Origin: Waddliaceae bacterium
Lineage (GTDB): Bacteria; Chlamydiota; Chlamydiia; Chlamydiales; GCA-2709385
NCBI GenBank assembly: GCA_002709385.1
Contig: PAQS01000029.1
Location: 1 to 44,448, forward strand
Direction of reading: 5' to 3'
Length of the DNA stretch: 44,448 nucleotides
Numbering within the stretch: the first letter of the stretch is position 1; every line of letters starts with the position of its first letter. The notes under the pieces were generated by a model that made no database searches, was not told the origin of the DNA, and saw only the letters and a list, made by a program, of their open reading frames with translations. A program made the translations under genes and the position numbers. Shown here one piece after another: positions 25,596-33,280 of the stretch.

Positions 25596-26383
25596 TATGA
25601 ATAACTCTCAAGTTCTTGTGGATAGGATTTATTTTGCACAGCTTCATGGTATTCATTTACAGCTTTAGAAATCATCTGAAAGCCATCCATAAATGTACGT
25701 AGGTACTTAGGCTTAAACCCTTCTTGCATTCCTAACATATCTTGCAATACAAGAACTTGTCCATCGACATGAGGTCCTGCTCCAATACCAATCGTAGGAA
25801 TATCCAAGGATTCGCTTACTTTCTTTGCTACTTCAGCTGGCACGCACTCTAGTACCGTTGCGAAAGCTCCTGCTTCCTGTAAATCTTTCGCATCTTTTAG
25901 TAGTTGCTCTACAGCTGCATCATTGCGACCTTGTACACGAAAACCGCCGAGCTGGTGTACAGACTGAGGAGTCAAACCTAAATGCCCCATAATGGGAACT
26001 CCTGACTGAGTCAAATGTCGTACTAAATCAATGTTTCCTCGAGCACCTTCTAGTTTAATCGCCTGCGCCCCTGCTTTCATTAAACGGTCTACTTGTACCA
26101 CTGCTTCTTCAATCCCTTTTCGGTAGGACAAGAAAGGCAGGTCTCCTACAACAAATTTATCTGGAGCTCCGCGAACAACTGCTTCTGTATGTGCCACCAT
26201 TAAATCCATCGTTGCACCAACCGTTGTTTTGTGTCCGTGCATCACCATAGAAAGAGAATCGCCCACTAAAATCATATCAATCGCAGTTTGATTGATGATT
26301 TGTGCCATGCAAAAATCGTAGCATGTGATCATCGATAGCGGCTTTTTATCCTGCTTGGCTTTCCAAATCTTTAGTACATTCAT
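25595..26383 (-). CDS. panB: 3-methyl-2-oxobutanoate hydroxymethyltransferase
   Basis: PanB of 262 residues from ATG 26383; family members start just so (MNVLKIWKAKQDKKPLSMIT), and the longer frame to 26446 adds 21 basic residues with no ribosome site. Motifs seen are VGDSLSMVMHGH with metal-binding Asp, VGDLPFLSY, AIKLEGA, MGHLGLTPQSV and IGIGAG. It adds a hydroxymethyl group from methylene-tetrahydrofolate to ketoisovalerate, giving ketopantoate. The start overlaps the upstream reductase gene by 38 bases. Confidence 0.95.
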   Translation of the reverse strand: MNVLKIWKAKQDKKPLSMITCYDFCMAQIINQTAIDMILVGDSLSMVMHGHKTTVGATMDLMVAHTEAVVRGAPDKFVVGDLPFLSYRKGIEEAVVQVDRLMKAGAQAIKLEGARGNIDLVRHLTQSGVPIMGHLGLTPQSVHQLGGFRVQGRNDAAVEQLLKDAKDLQEAGAFATVLECVPAEVAKKVSESLDIPTIGIGAGPHVDGQVLVLQDMLGMQEGFKPKYLRTFMDGFQMISKAVNEYHEAVQNKSYPQELESYS

Positions 26384-27095
26384 GATTTTCTCTTTGTTCT
26401 TTCTCATACGCTTGCACACAGGCTTCGTATACTTCTTTGAAAGCATCCCCAGTCAAAGCGTCTAAATTTTGTTTGATTGTTCTCTCGTCGCCTCGAGTCA
26501 AAGGACCTGTCAGTGCTGCTTTTGGATCACGATATACATTATTCTGAACTTCTTGAATATAAGGAAGCGCTGCCTCTTCTGATATCCCACAATCAGCTAA
26601 TAGACTAAGCATTTTTTGCCATAAAAGAACGGTAAAATTTCCTCCCAAAACACACGCTGCGTGATAAAGAGATTTTTTCTCAGGTTCAATTACTGCATGG
26701 ATATTTGGAAGACCAGGGAGTAAATCAGCAAAACTACGGTCACGTTTTTCCATGACAAAGGTAATCTTACGGTATTTCTCGACAGAGTAAAGTTCATGCG
26801 TAAAGCTCTGCATAGGATGCACCCCATAAACTCCCGGTAAAACCAATGCTCCGGAAAAATGAATGCATGGGCGATCTAAAAGTTCTGGGTTTTCTTGTAA
26901 AAAACCTTCTATTGCATCGTCACTAATCAATAAAAGGCGACGCCGACATAGTTTAGCAAATTCTAGAAGGTTTTCACCGCATCCTCGCCACCAATGAAGA
27001 TAAGGTATACCTAAGCCATCAAGGTAAGAAGCCATATGAGATGCCATTCGGCCACGGCCTATAATGAGATAGGTAAATTGTGTTTTCTTCTGCAT
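26346..27095 (-). CDS. panG: Rossmann/DUF2520 protein, probable ketopantoate reductase (PanG-like)
   Basis: Protein of 249 residues with an N-terminal NAD(P)-binding region (YLIIGRGRMASHMASYLDGL) and a C-terminal DUF2520-type helical domain, marked by HPMQSF, YHAACVLGGNFTVLL and ALTGPLTRGDERTIKQNL. No PanE is present although PanB and PanC are. Francisella uses PanG, a non-PanE ketopantoate reductase of, as I recall, this same Rossmann/DUF2520 architecture. Position as first gene of an overlapping panB-panC-coaBC operon makes the missing ketopantoate-to-pantoate step the best guess. AGGAA lies eight bases before ATG 27095. The symbol is by context and not proven. Confidence 0.7.
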   Translation of the reverse strand: MQKKTQFTYLIIGRGRMASHMASYLDGLGIPYLHWWRGCGENLLEFAKLCRRRLLLISDDAIEGFLQENPELLDRPCIHFSGALVLPGVYGVHPMQSFTHELYSVEKYRKITFVMEKRDRSFADLLPGLPNIHAVIEPEKKSLYHAACVLGGNFTVLLWQKMLSLLADCGISEEAALPYIQEVQNNVYRDPKAALTGPLTRGDERTIKQNLDALTGDAFKEVYEACVQAYEKEQRENHECTKDLESQAG

Positions 27096-27238
27096 GATAC
27101 GAGTTCCTTTCCCATCGTTTGCTGGGTCAAGAGAAGTACAAAAGTATAGCAGATAAAGGCTTTTTTGTTACTAACCCCTCATTTAGGGAACAAGCTTATC
27201 TCACATAAACGGTATCTAAAAAATAAACTTTATCTAAT

Positions 27239-28021
27239 TTAGTGAATCAAATCCAAAAGACAAGCTTTCACAGCTTCTTTTGCTCGTATAGAAGGGTAAG
27301 ACAACTGTTTTTCTTCATCTTTTATATGGTAAGCAAAAATAATATGACGGTTTTTATTTTGAGCCCAACCTACAAACCACCCCATTTCGTGGTATCCATC
27401 TTCATCAAGAAGATGTCCGCCTCCTGTTTTCCCATATAAATCCCACTCTTCATTTAGCGGCTCTAAAAAAAGCATTTCTTTCGTCACTTTCTGTGAAAAA
27501 TCACTTAACGCTAGACCTTCGTTATATAGATCTTCAAGAAAATTCACTTGATCACTCACTGAAATTTTTAAAGAAGAAGAGAGCCAACAATGGGTAAGAC
27601 CATTATTTTTTTCTTGATCACCAGAGAGATCCTCATTTCCATAATTTAGACGAGAAACATAAAACTGAAAGCTTTCCTCTCCGAGCTTTTTTGTTAATTT
27701 TTGCGAATACCAAACACAACTATTCTTTAACCACATAGAAGGGTTATGATCTTGACGCCAGCGATCCAAAATAAAAGTAAAACCATCAAGATACTTTTCT
27801 TTGAATTTCCATTGCGGGGTTTTTGCATCTTTTAATATCCCTGCATCAAGCCCGATAAGACTTAAGGGAATTTTAAACGTTGAGCAAGGTGAATAAGGAA
27901 CTGAAGAATCTCCTTCTTCTAAAAGAACAAGATCTTCTTTAAAAAGATACGTATGCTTTTCCGCGTACAATGCATTTGCAAAAATCAATGTGCTACAAAG
28001 CGCCATGAAAATAACTCTCAT
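27239..28021 (-). CDS. Class D (OXA-type) beta-lactamase
   Basis: Secreted serine beta-lactamase-like protein of 260 residues. MRVIFMALCSTLIFANALYA is the signal peptide, with GGGGAGGG just upstream of ATG 28021. All class D motifs are present: S47-T-F-K50 (carboxylatable Lys), S101-C-V103 (SxV), Y127-G-N129 (YGN), W146 in WLSSSLKIS and K198-T-G200 followed by GG. It should open beta-lactam rings in the periplasm; penicillin-binding or regulatory roles of OXA-like domains remain possible. No resistance-cassette, integron or transposase context is seen and base use resembles the neighbours, so it looks like a resident chromosomal gene. Confidence 0.9.
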   Translation of the reverse strand: MRVIFMALCSTLIFANALYAEKHTYLFKEDLVLLEEGDSSVPYSPCSTFKIPLSLIGLDAGILKDAKTPQWKFKEKYLDGFTFILDRWRQDHNPSMWLKNSCVWYSQKLTKKLGEESFQFYVSRLNYGNEDLSGDQEKNNGLTHCWLSSSLKISVSDQVNFLEDLYNEGLALSDFSQKVTKEMLFLEPLNEEWDLYGKTGGGHLLDEDGYHEMGWFVGWAQNKNRHIIFAYHIKDEEKQLSYPSIRAKEAVKACLLDLIH

Positions 28022-28073
28022 AATCCCTCCCCAAAAATCAAGGGGAGAGTATAGAGAATCAGTGGAAAGCATG

Positions 28074-29036
28074 CTATTCAGAAAAAGCACATTTCATGCG
28101 AGGAAGAAAAAAATCTTCATAAGCTTGTACTCCTAAACGAGCGGTCATGGTTGTTGCCAAAACAGCAAAAGGTACCCATGAAGCGATTCCTGATGCATAA
28201 AACAACCCAAACCCACTAAGTACTCCTGCACTAAAACCTATGTAAGCAATATTCGCCGCTAAAGCCTTCCAAAGCTGTTTTTCCTGACAACTTAAAAGCT
28301 TAACTGTTCGCTCTTTTAAGTCGACTCCTCCAGAACCTTCTTCTTGTATCTTCTGTAAATCTTTCATTAACTCTACGATTTTAGGGTTTGCACGTCTTTG
28401 TAAACGCGCCTCAAAAACCGCCTGAGTTTTCTCATCTACATTGCTTGGTAAGTAAGCTTCTGTGAATTGCTTCAATGCCTGTGGATCTTTACTCTTCAAC
28501 GTTTGTTGAAGATCCCAAGCAAACTTTCCTCGAGCACCGGCTTTGTATGAACGACTAACTACTCCCAAGCCAACTAAAGAAATGATTACAGGAAGACCCA
28601 AAAAGCCTAAAGCTCCTAAGGCTGTTACACCACTAAAATGAGCAATAAAGCCAGCAACCCCGGTCGCATCATCAAAAATATCTAAACCAGACATGATAAG
28701 ACCTAAAGTGCCTAAAGCAATCCCTTCAATATCTCCTAAACGCACGGACTTTCCATAGCTTTTTAATGTGGAAGGCAGAGATACGATGCTGTTCGTTAAA
28801 CCAACAAAAGCGGACACCTTTAAAGCCCAAATCGCTGGGCAAAGAATTTTTTGACAAACAGAACAAATACGCACGATAGCATTCATCGTATGCCTAGATA
28901 CAACAATTAATTTACCCGTATAAGCCCAAGCAGAACGATGAGCTTGCCAACACTTTTGTACAATATTAACACCTAAATCCTGTTCTTCTGTTTTAGACGC
29001 TAAGGTAATGGGGCTACTTGCTGTAATACTAGACAT
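28074..29036 (-). CDS. Hypothetical multi-pass membrane protein, Inc-like
   Basis: Unrecognised protein of 320 residues. Hydrophobic segments occur near residues 65-85, 105-120, 125-160 (a long double stretch rich in Gly, Leu and Val) and 255-305, with a charged helical region (about 165-245) between. There is no signal peptide. The layout suits an integral membrane protein and resembles, loosely, chlamydial inclusion proteins. AGAGG lies four bases before ATG 29036; part of that site falls in a hairpin (29043-29075). It may be co-transcribed with the similar small gene upstream. Confidence 0.6.
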   Translation of the reverse strand: MSSITASSPITLASKTEEQDLGVNIVQKCWQAHRSAWAYTGKLIVVSRHTMNAIVRICSVCQKILCPAIWALKVSAFVGLTNSIVSLPSTLKSYGKSVRLGDIEGIALGTLGLIMSGLDIFDDATGVAGFIAHFSGVTALGALGFLGLPVIISLVGLGVVSRSYKAGARGKFAWDLQQTLKSKDPQALKQFTEAYLPSNVDEKTQAVFEARLQRRANPKIVELMKDLQKIQEEGSGGVDLKERTVKLLSCQEKQLWKALAANIAYIGFSAGVLSGFGLFYASGIASWVPFAVLATTMTARLGVQAYEDFFLPRMKCAFSE

Positions 29037-29042
29037 TATACC

Positions 29043-29075
29043 TCTCGGGTAATCATTTTTTAAACAAACCCGAGA
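29043..29075 (-). promoter_or_regulatory. Hairpin overlapping a ribosome binding site
   Basis: TCTCGGGT (29043-29050) and ACCCGAGA (29068-29075) form an 8-bp stem. On the minus strand the second arm covers part of the AGAGG ribosome site (29041-29045) of the gene starting at 29036. It could lower translation of that gene or mark the end of the upstream transcript. Confidence 0.45.
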
Positions 29076-29107
29076 AGTATAACTTTATACTAAATAAAAA
29101 GGCAGAT

Positions 29108-29611
29108 TTAATTTAGCTCCTTTTCCTCTTCTTTTTTCACTAATTGTGCTGCGTATTTATTAACAGAAGAGTCAAATTCAGAACGATATTGTTGATCACC
29201 TTCGAAATGAAGTTTTTTTGTTAAGTGGCTACCATACTTTTCCCAAAGAGGAAGTGAATCGTTTTCAATCTTCCCTTTATTTTGTCTTAGTAGTCGGTTA
29301 AATAGCACTGTCATTTTTTCCGATGAATCACGGTAATTTTTCATCGCATATTGACTTGATGGAATTGAAGAATACAGGCCAGTAAAGGATCCAGCAAAAG
29401 CTAAAATTGGATTTGCAGTAAGGACTCCCATGGTAAATCCTCCTATACTTAGAGCTGTACCAATCCACTGGCTTTTGAGTGCTGCCGATTTATGCCGTAA
29501 CGCTTCATCACCAACACGAGTAATTTCCCGCATAAGATAATTTTGCGCATGTTTTTCAACAAAATTTTCAACACAAGGTGCTGCTTGTACTTGGGTCGCT
29601 TGCAATTCCAT
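29108..29611 (-). CDS. Small hypothetical membrane protein with bilobed hydrophobic hairpin, Inc-like
   Basis: Unrecognised protein of 167 residues. A single bilobed hydrophobic region (about residues 48-82, around WIGTALSIGGFTMGVL and ANPILAFAGSFTGLYSS) is flanked by soluble, charged ends, and there is no signal peptide. This is the general plan of chlamydial inclusion-membrane proteins. ATG 29611 has AGGAG eight bases upstream; earlier ATGs at 29638 and 29617 fit less well. It precedes another hydrophobic protein gene on the same strand. Confidence 0.6.
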   Translation of the reverse strand: MELQATQVQAAPCVENFVEKHAQNYLMREITRVGDEALRHKSAALKSQWIGTALSIGGFTMGVLTANPILAFAGSFTGLYSSIPSSQYAMKNYRDSSEKMTVLFNRLLRQNKGKIENDSLPLWEKYGSHLTKKLHFEGDQQYRSEFDSSVNKYAAQLVKKEEEKELN

Positions 29612-29706
29612 ATTCATTACTCCTAAATTTTTTACCATTAGTATTTTGAACTAAGATCCAGCAAGCTACCATGCTCTAATATTTTACTCAATACTTTATT
29701 TACCGC

Positions 29707-31851
29707 TTATCCATGTGCCGCAAATGCACGTACAATTTTGAGTTCTTCATAAGACGTCTCTAAGCCTTCTTTGTCTAGAGCTTCTTTAATTTCTCTCAGA
29801 AAAATTTGTGGGTTATCTTCAACCATGGGTTTCACTCTTTCCATAATTTCTTCATCTACGAAAGGTGCTGGATCAAATTTCTTACCAGCTTCTAGGAGTG
29901 ATTCTATATAGGAAATGATTGTTGTACTACGTAGACTCAAGTGTTTTGCTGTTTGGTCGATACTCTCTCCACGGCTCAAATACCCCCATGCTTCTAAGGC
30001 TTTCCCGGGTAATGCTGAAAGTTTTTTTTGTGCTTTTCCATCATGAAACCTTGAACGCAAACCACGATCTTCAGCAATTTTTGTAATGAGCTCTAGAAAA
30101 CATTGAGCAAACGCTGCTGCTTTATGTTGACCTACACCACTGATTTTGCGAAATTCTTCGTCTGTCAATGGAATATAGTAAGCCATTTCTTGCAGACTCT
30201 TATCTGAAAAAATGACAAAAGAAGGCAACGATCTTTGGTCCGCAATCTCTTTTCTTTTAGCAACTAAAGCTTTAAAGAGTACCTCATCATAATCGAGGTC
30301 TTTTTGTCGTTTACGTTCACGGGTTTTCGTAACACTGTGTTCTGATACAGCCAAGTGTATTTTTTGTCTTTCTTTAAGAGTTTTTGCAGCTTTAGAGCTC
30401 AGGAAAAAAACAGGAAAACCCCCGTTACTTGAACTAAGGTACTCTTCTCTGAGGAGTTCATAAATAAGATCTCTCAAACGTGTTTGGGAAACATCTTTTG
30501 CTATACCATATACCGAGAGGCTTGCTGCTCCCCTTTGCCTTACCTGAGCTGTATCAGCTCCGCGTAGTACATCAATGAGAAGCCCCATACCGGCGTTTTG
30601 TTTTAAGCGAACTACTGCTGATAAAATTTTATAGGAGATATCAGTTTGGTCGCTACGCTCTACTTTGTCACAACAAATATCGCAACGGCCGCAGTTTTCC
30701 CGGCTATACATTTCACCAAAGTATTCAAGAATTGCTTTTCTCCTACATCTTCTTCCATTAACAAGGCGAAGCATTCTAGAAAAAAGGCCTTTTGCTCTTT
30801 CTTTTTCCTTTTCGTCCTCAATCTGATCGAGCAAACTATCAATAGTGAAACGATCTGCATAGGAATAAAAAACAATGCATTCGCTGGGGAGTCCATCGCG
30901 GCCAGCACGTCCTGTTTCTTGGTAATAAGCTTCTACACTTTTCGGTAAATCGTGGTGAATTACAAAACGAATATTTGATTTATCTACTCCCATTCCAAAC
31001 GCAATTGTAGCTACAATAATTTGCACTTGGTCTTTCATAAATGCATCTTGATTGTTTTCTCTTTGTTCTGCTGTAAGTCCTGCATGATAAGGAAGTACGG
31101 AAAAGCCATCTGCAGACAAACGTTCGGCGAGTGTATCTACTTTTTTTCTTGAGGAGCAATAAATGATACCCGCTCCTCTCTCTTCACTATTTAGGTAATG
31201 TAAAATTTGCTTATAAACCTGCTGTTTTTGTCGCACCTCATAAAATAAATTTGTGCGATCAAAACTGCCTCTTAAGGTAAGTGGATTTTTTAGCTGCAAA
31301 CTCGCAACAATATCATCCATTACTTTCATGGTTGCGGTTGCAGTTAAAGCAATCAGGGGAACTTTGGGGAAAAGTGTTTTAAGGTAACTTAAATTGCGGT
31401 ATTCAGGACGAAAATCGTGCCCCCAATCAGAAATACAGTGGGCCTCGTCAATAGCACAAAGAGCAACAGGTACTTCTGTGGTAATACGTCGAAAAGATTC
31501 GTGTTGCAACCTCTCTGGAGCTACATATAAAAGTTTTATTTGCCCTGAGCGCAAACCATCTATGATGCAAAATAATTCATCTGAATGAGTTGTTGAATTC
31601 CAGAAAGCGGCTCCAACTCCATTGGCTCTTAACGCTTCGACTTGATCTTTCATTAGAGCAATAAGAGGCGAAATAACAATAGTTATGCCTTCTTTTACTA
31701 AAGCTGGAATTTGATAACAGAGGGATTTCCCTCCCCCTGTGGGCATCAATACAACTGCATCTTGCCCACTTAGAACTCCATTAACCGCTTCTTCCTGTAA
31801 AGGTCTCCATGAATCAAACCCAAATACTTCTTGTAAAATCTTTTGCGGCAT
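29707..31851 (-). CDS. recQ: ATP-dependent DNA helicase RecQ
   Basis: RecQ helicase of 714 residues, longer than the E. coli enzyme (609). Motif I is MPTGGGKSLC, motif II IDEAHCISDWGHDFRPEY, motif III ALTATAT, motif VI YYQETGRAGRDG. The RQC zinc site uses the Cys of GRRCRRKAIL and ENCGRCDICC. A winged-helix region and an HRDC domain (about 530-610) follow, then a C-terminal helical extension with helix-turn-helix-like repeats. It unwinds DNA for recombination repair. ATG 31851 is preferred over TTG 31869 because the candidate promoter (31880-31908) would leave almost no leader before the TTG. It is divergent from the carbonic anhydrase gene. Confidence 0.95.
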   Translation of the reverse strand: MPQKILQEVFGFDSWRPLQEEAVNGVLSGQDAVVLMPTGGGKSLCYQIPALVKEGITIVISPLIALMKDQVEALRANGVGAAFWNSTTHSDELFCIIDGLRSGQIKLLYVAPERLQHESFRRITTEVPVALCAIDEAHCISDWGHDFRPEYRNLSYLKTLFPKVPLIALTATATMKVMDDIVASLQLKNPLTLRGSFDRTNLFYEVRQKQQVYKQILHYLNSEERGAGIIYCSSRKKVDTLAERLSADGFSVLPYHAGLTAEQRENNQDAFMKDQVQIIVATIAFGMGVDKSNIRFVIHHDLPKSVEAYYQETGRAGRDGLPSECIVFYSYADRFTIDSLLDQIEDEKEKERAKGLFSRMLRLVNGRRCRRKAILEYFGEMYSRENCGRCDICCDKVERSDQTDISYKILSAVVRLKQNAGMGLLIDVLRGADTAQVRQRGAASLSVYGIAKDVSQTRLRDLIYELLREEYLSSSNGGFPVFFLSSKAAKTLKERQKIHLAVSEHSVTKTRERKRQKDLDYDEVLFKALVAKRKEIADQRSLPSFVIFSDKSLQEMAYYIPLTDEEFRKISGVGQHKAAAFAQCFLELITKIAEDRGLRSRFHDGKAQKKLSALPGKALEAWGYLSRGESIDQTAKHLSLRSTTIISYIESLLEAGKKFDPAPFVDEEIMERVKPMVEDNPQIFLREIKEALDKEGLETSYEELKIVRAFAAHG

Positions 31852-31879
31852 TGCTTGACTCGATTGCAATAAAGCTTAG

Positions 31880-31908
31880 AGAATACCTGATTTGTGTTAT
31901 TCTGAAAA
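31880..31908 (-). promoter_or_regulatory. Candidate promoter of recQ
   Basis: On the minus strand TTTTCA and TATTCT are separated by 17 bases. The transcript would start near 31873, about 20 bases before ATG 31851. Confidence 0.35.
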
Positions 31909-31955
31909 ACCTGTTATCCGGAGTGAAAAGAACCTTTCAAATAGACATAGTCGCT

Positions 31956-32576
31956 ATGGAAAAACTCGTTCAAGGTGTCCACGATTTTCACCGCAACATA
32001 TTCAGTTCTCAAAAAGAACTCTTTACACGGCTTAGCACGAAGCAAGCTCCTCAAACTTTATTTATTACATGTTCCGACTCTCGTATTGATCCTTGCTTAT
32101 TCACCCAAACTCAGCCAGGTGATCTTTTCATTTTACGCAACGCAGGTAATCTTATTCCTGCCTACACCGGCTATGTGGGGTCAGAGGCTGCCACGATAGA
32201 GTTTGCTGTGAATGGCTTACGAGTAATTGATATCATCATCTGTGGTCACTCGAATTGTGGTGCCATGGAAGCTTTAGTTTCCGATGACGAAATGAATGAA
32301 TTACCTTGTATGAAAAATTGGTTAACTCATGCCAGTAGTACAAAACAAATTATCTTAGATCGCTATCAACATCTTGAAGGGGAAAACTTGATCACTGCAG
32401 CGGCTGAAGAAAACGTTCTTCAACAGATCAAAAATCTCAGAACTCATCCTTGTGTGGAAGAGGCTTTAGAGGAGGATCGACTCAATCTTCATGCTTGGAT
32501 TTTTGATATTGGAGAAGGACAAGTTTATGCTTATTGTCCTGAAAAAAAACAATTTATTTCTTTACTCGATCATTAA
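31956..32576 (+). CDS. Beta-class carbonic anhydrase
   Basis: Carbonic anhydrase of 206 residues from ATG 31956, which gives the family N-terminus MEKLVQGVHDFHRNIF; the frame runs open upstream to 31809 inside the recQ region but without family features. Zinc ligands are C39 and D41/R43 dyad in ITCSDSRID, H98 and C101 in CGHSNCGAM. GDLFILRNAGNLIP is the conserved stretch between. It interconverts CO2 and bicarbonate in the cytosol, and could supply bicarbonate to biotin carboxylases and to bicarbonate-responsive adenylate cyclases. The ribosome site is weak. The SET-domain gene starts 12 bases downstream, so the two are probably co-transcribed. Confidence 0.92.
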   Translation: MEKLVQGVHDFHRNIFSSQKELFTRLSTKQAPQTLFITCSDSRIDPCLFTQTQPGDLFILRNAGNLIPAYTGYVGSEAATIEFAVNGLRVIDIIICGHSNCGAMEALVSDDEMNELPCMKNWLTHASSTKQIILDRYQHLEGENLITAAAEENVLQQIKNLRTHPCVEEALEEDRLNLHAWIFDIGEGQVYAYCPEKKQFISLLDH

Positions 32577-32588
32577 ACCCACTTAATT

Positions 32589-33245
32589 ATGTACTATTGT
32601 CCTAATTCACCAGAAACGATTGCTCACATCAGAGCTAAACATAAAATTCATTTTGAAGGAAAAGCCTTATCCGTAGATGAGTTTGAAAAAGAGAGTGGCG
32701 TGTTTTATCTTCCATTCTCTCGCTACCGCTCTATCAAATCCTATCATCGTATCGTGCGACAATGTAAACGCCTAGTTAACTTAGATGCAGTGGAACGAGA
32801 ATCTCTTTGGTTGGGGACCTACCATGCTAAAGAACTCAACTCAGCTTGGGTTCAACCAATGCATATTCGTTGGGTTTCTGAAGAACTTGGCTATGGCGCT
32901 TTCGCTAGCCGCCCCATTCGATCCGGAGCATTTATTGGTGAGTATGTGGGACTTGTAAAATGGTACGCTCCTTTCGATTTGAATTCGAACGCTTACTGCT
33001 TTCGATGCCCTAGTGCCCCTTACTATTGGATTCGCTATACAATTGATGCTCAAAACTACGGAAATGAAATTCGTTATATTAAACATAGTAACACTCCTAA
33101 TTGCGAATCTCGCGGAGTTTGTTTAAATGATTTTTTCCATGTTTGTTTATTTGCAATGCGCGATATCCCTGCTGGAGAACAACTTTGTTATGATTATGGA
33201 AAGTTTAGTGAAGGAACGCGAAAGAAGCTGGTTCCGATTCCTTGA
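32589..33245 (+). CDS. SET-domain lysine methyltransferase, NUE-like
   Basis: Protein of 218 residues, nearly the same length as chlamydial NUE (CT737), a type III-secreted enzyme that enters the host nucleus and methylates histones. The SET core runs from GYGAFASRPIRSGAFIGEYVG (about 101-121) to the cofactor motif YIKHSNTPNC (163-172, for the usual NHS-x-x-PN) and the catalytic Tyr motif CYDYG (200-204). Residues 1-90 are a unique N-terminal region. Targets may be host histones or bacterial histone-like proteins. It lies between the carbonic anhydrase and aminopeptidase genes on the same strand. No classical nuclear-localisation cluster is obvious; secretion is inferred from the NUE resemblance. 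Confidence 0.85.
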   Translation: MYYCPNSPETIAHIRAKHKIHFEGKALSVDEFEKESGVFYLPFSRYRSIKSYHRIVRQCKRLVNLDAVERESLWLGTYHAKELNSAWVQPMHIRWVSEELGYGAFASRPIRSGAFIGEYVGLVKWYAPFDLNSNAYCFRCPSAPYYWIRYTIDAQNYGNEIRYIKHSNTPNCESRGVCLNDFFHVCLFAMRDIPAGEQLCYDYGKFSEGTRKKLVPIP

Positions 33246-33280
33246 AGTATTTTAGAATAGAGGAAAAGAGAGGAGCTCCA

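Noticed and set aside
31809-31955. N-terminal extension of the carbonic anhydrase
   Set aside because: It overlaps the recQ start and promoter region and has no family similarity; ATG 31956 gives the standard N-terminus.
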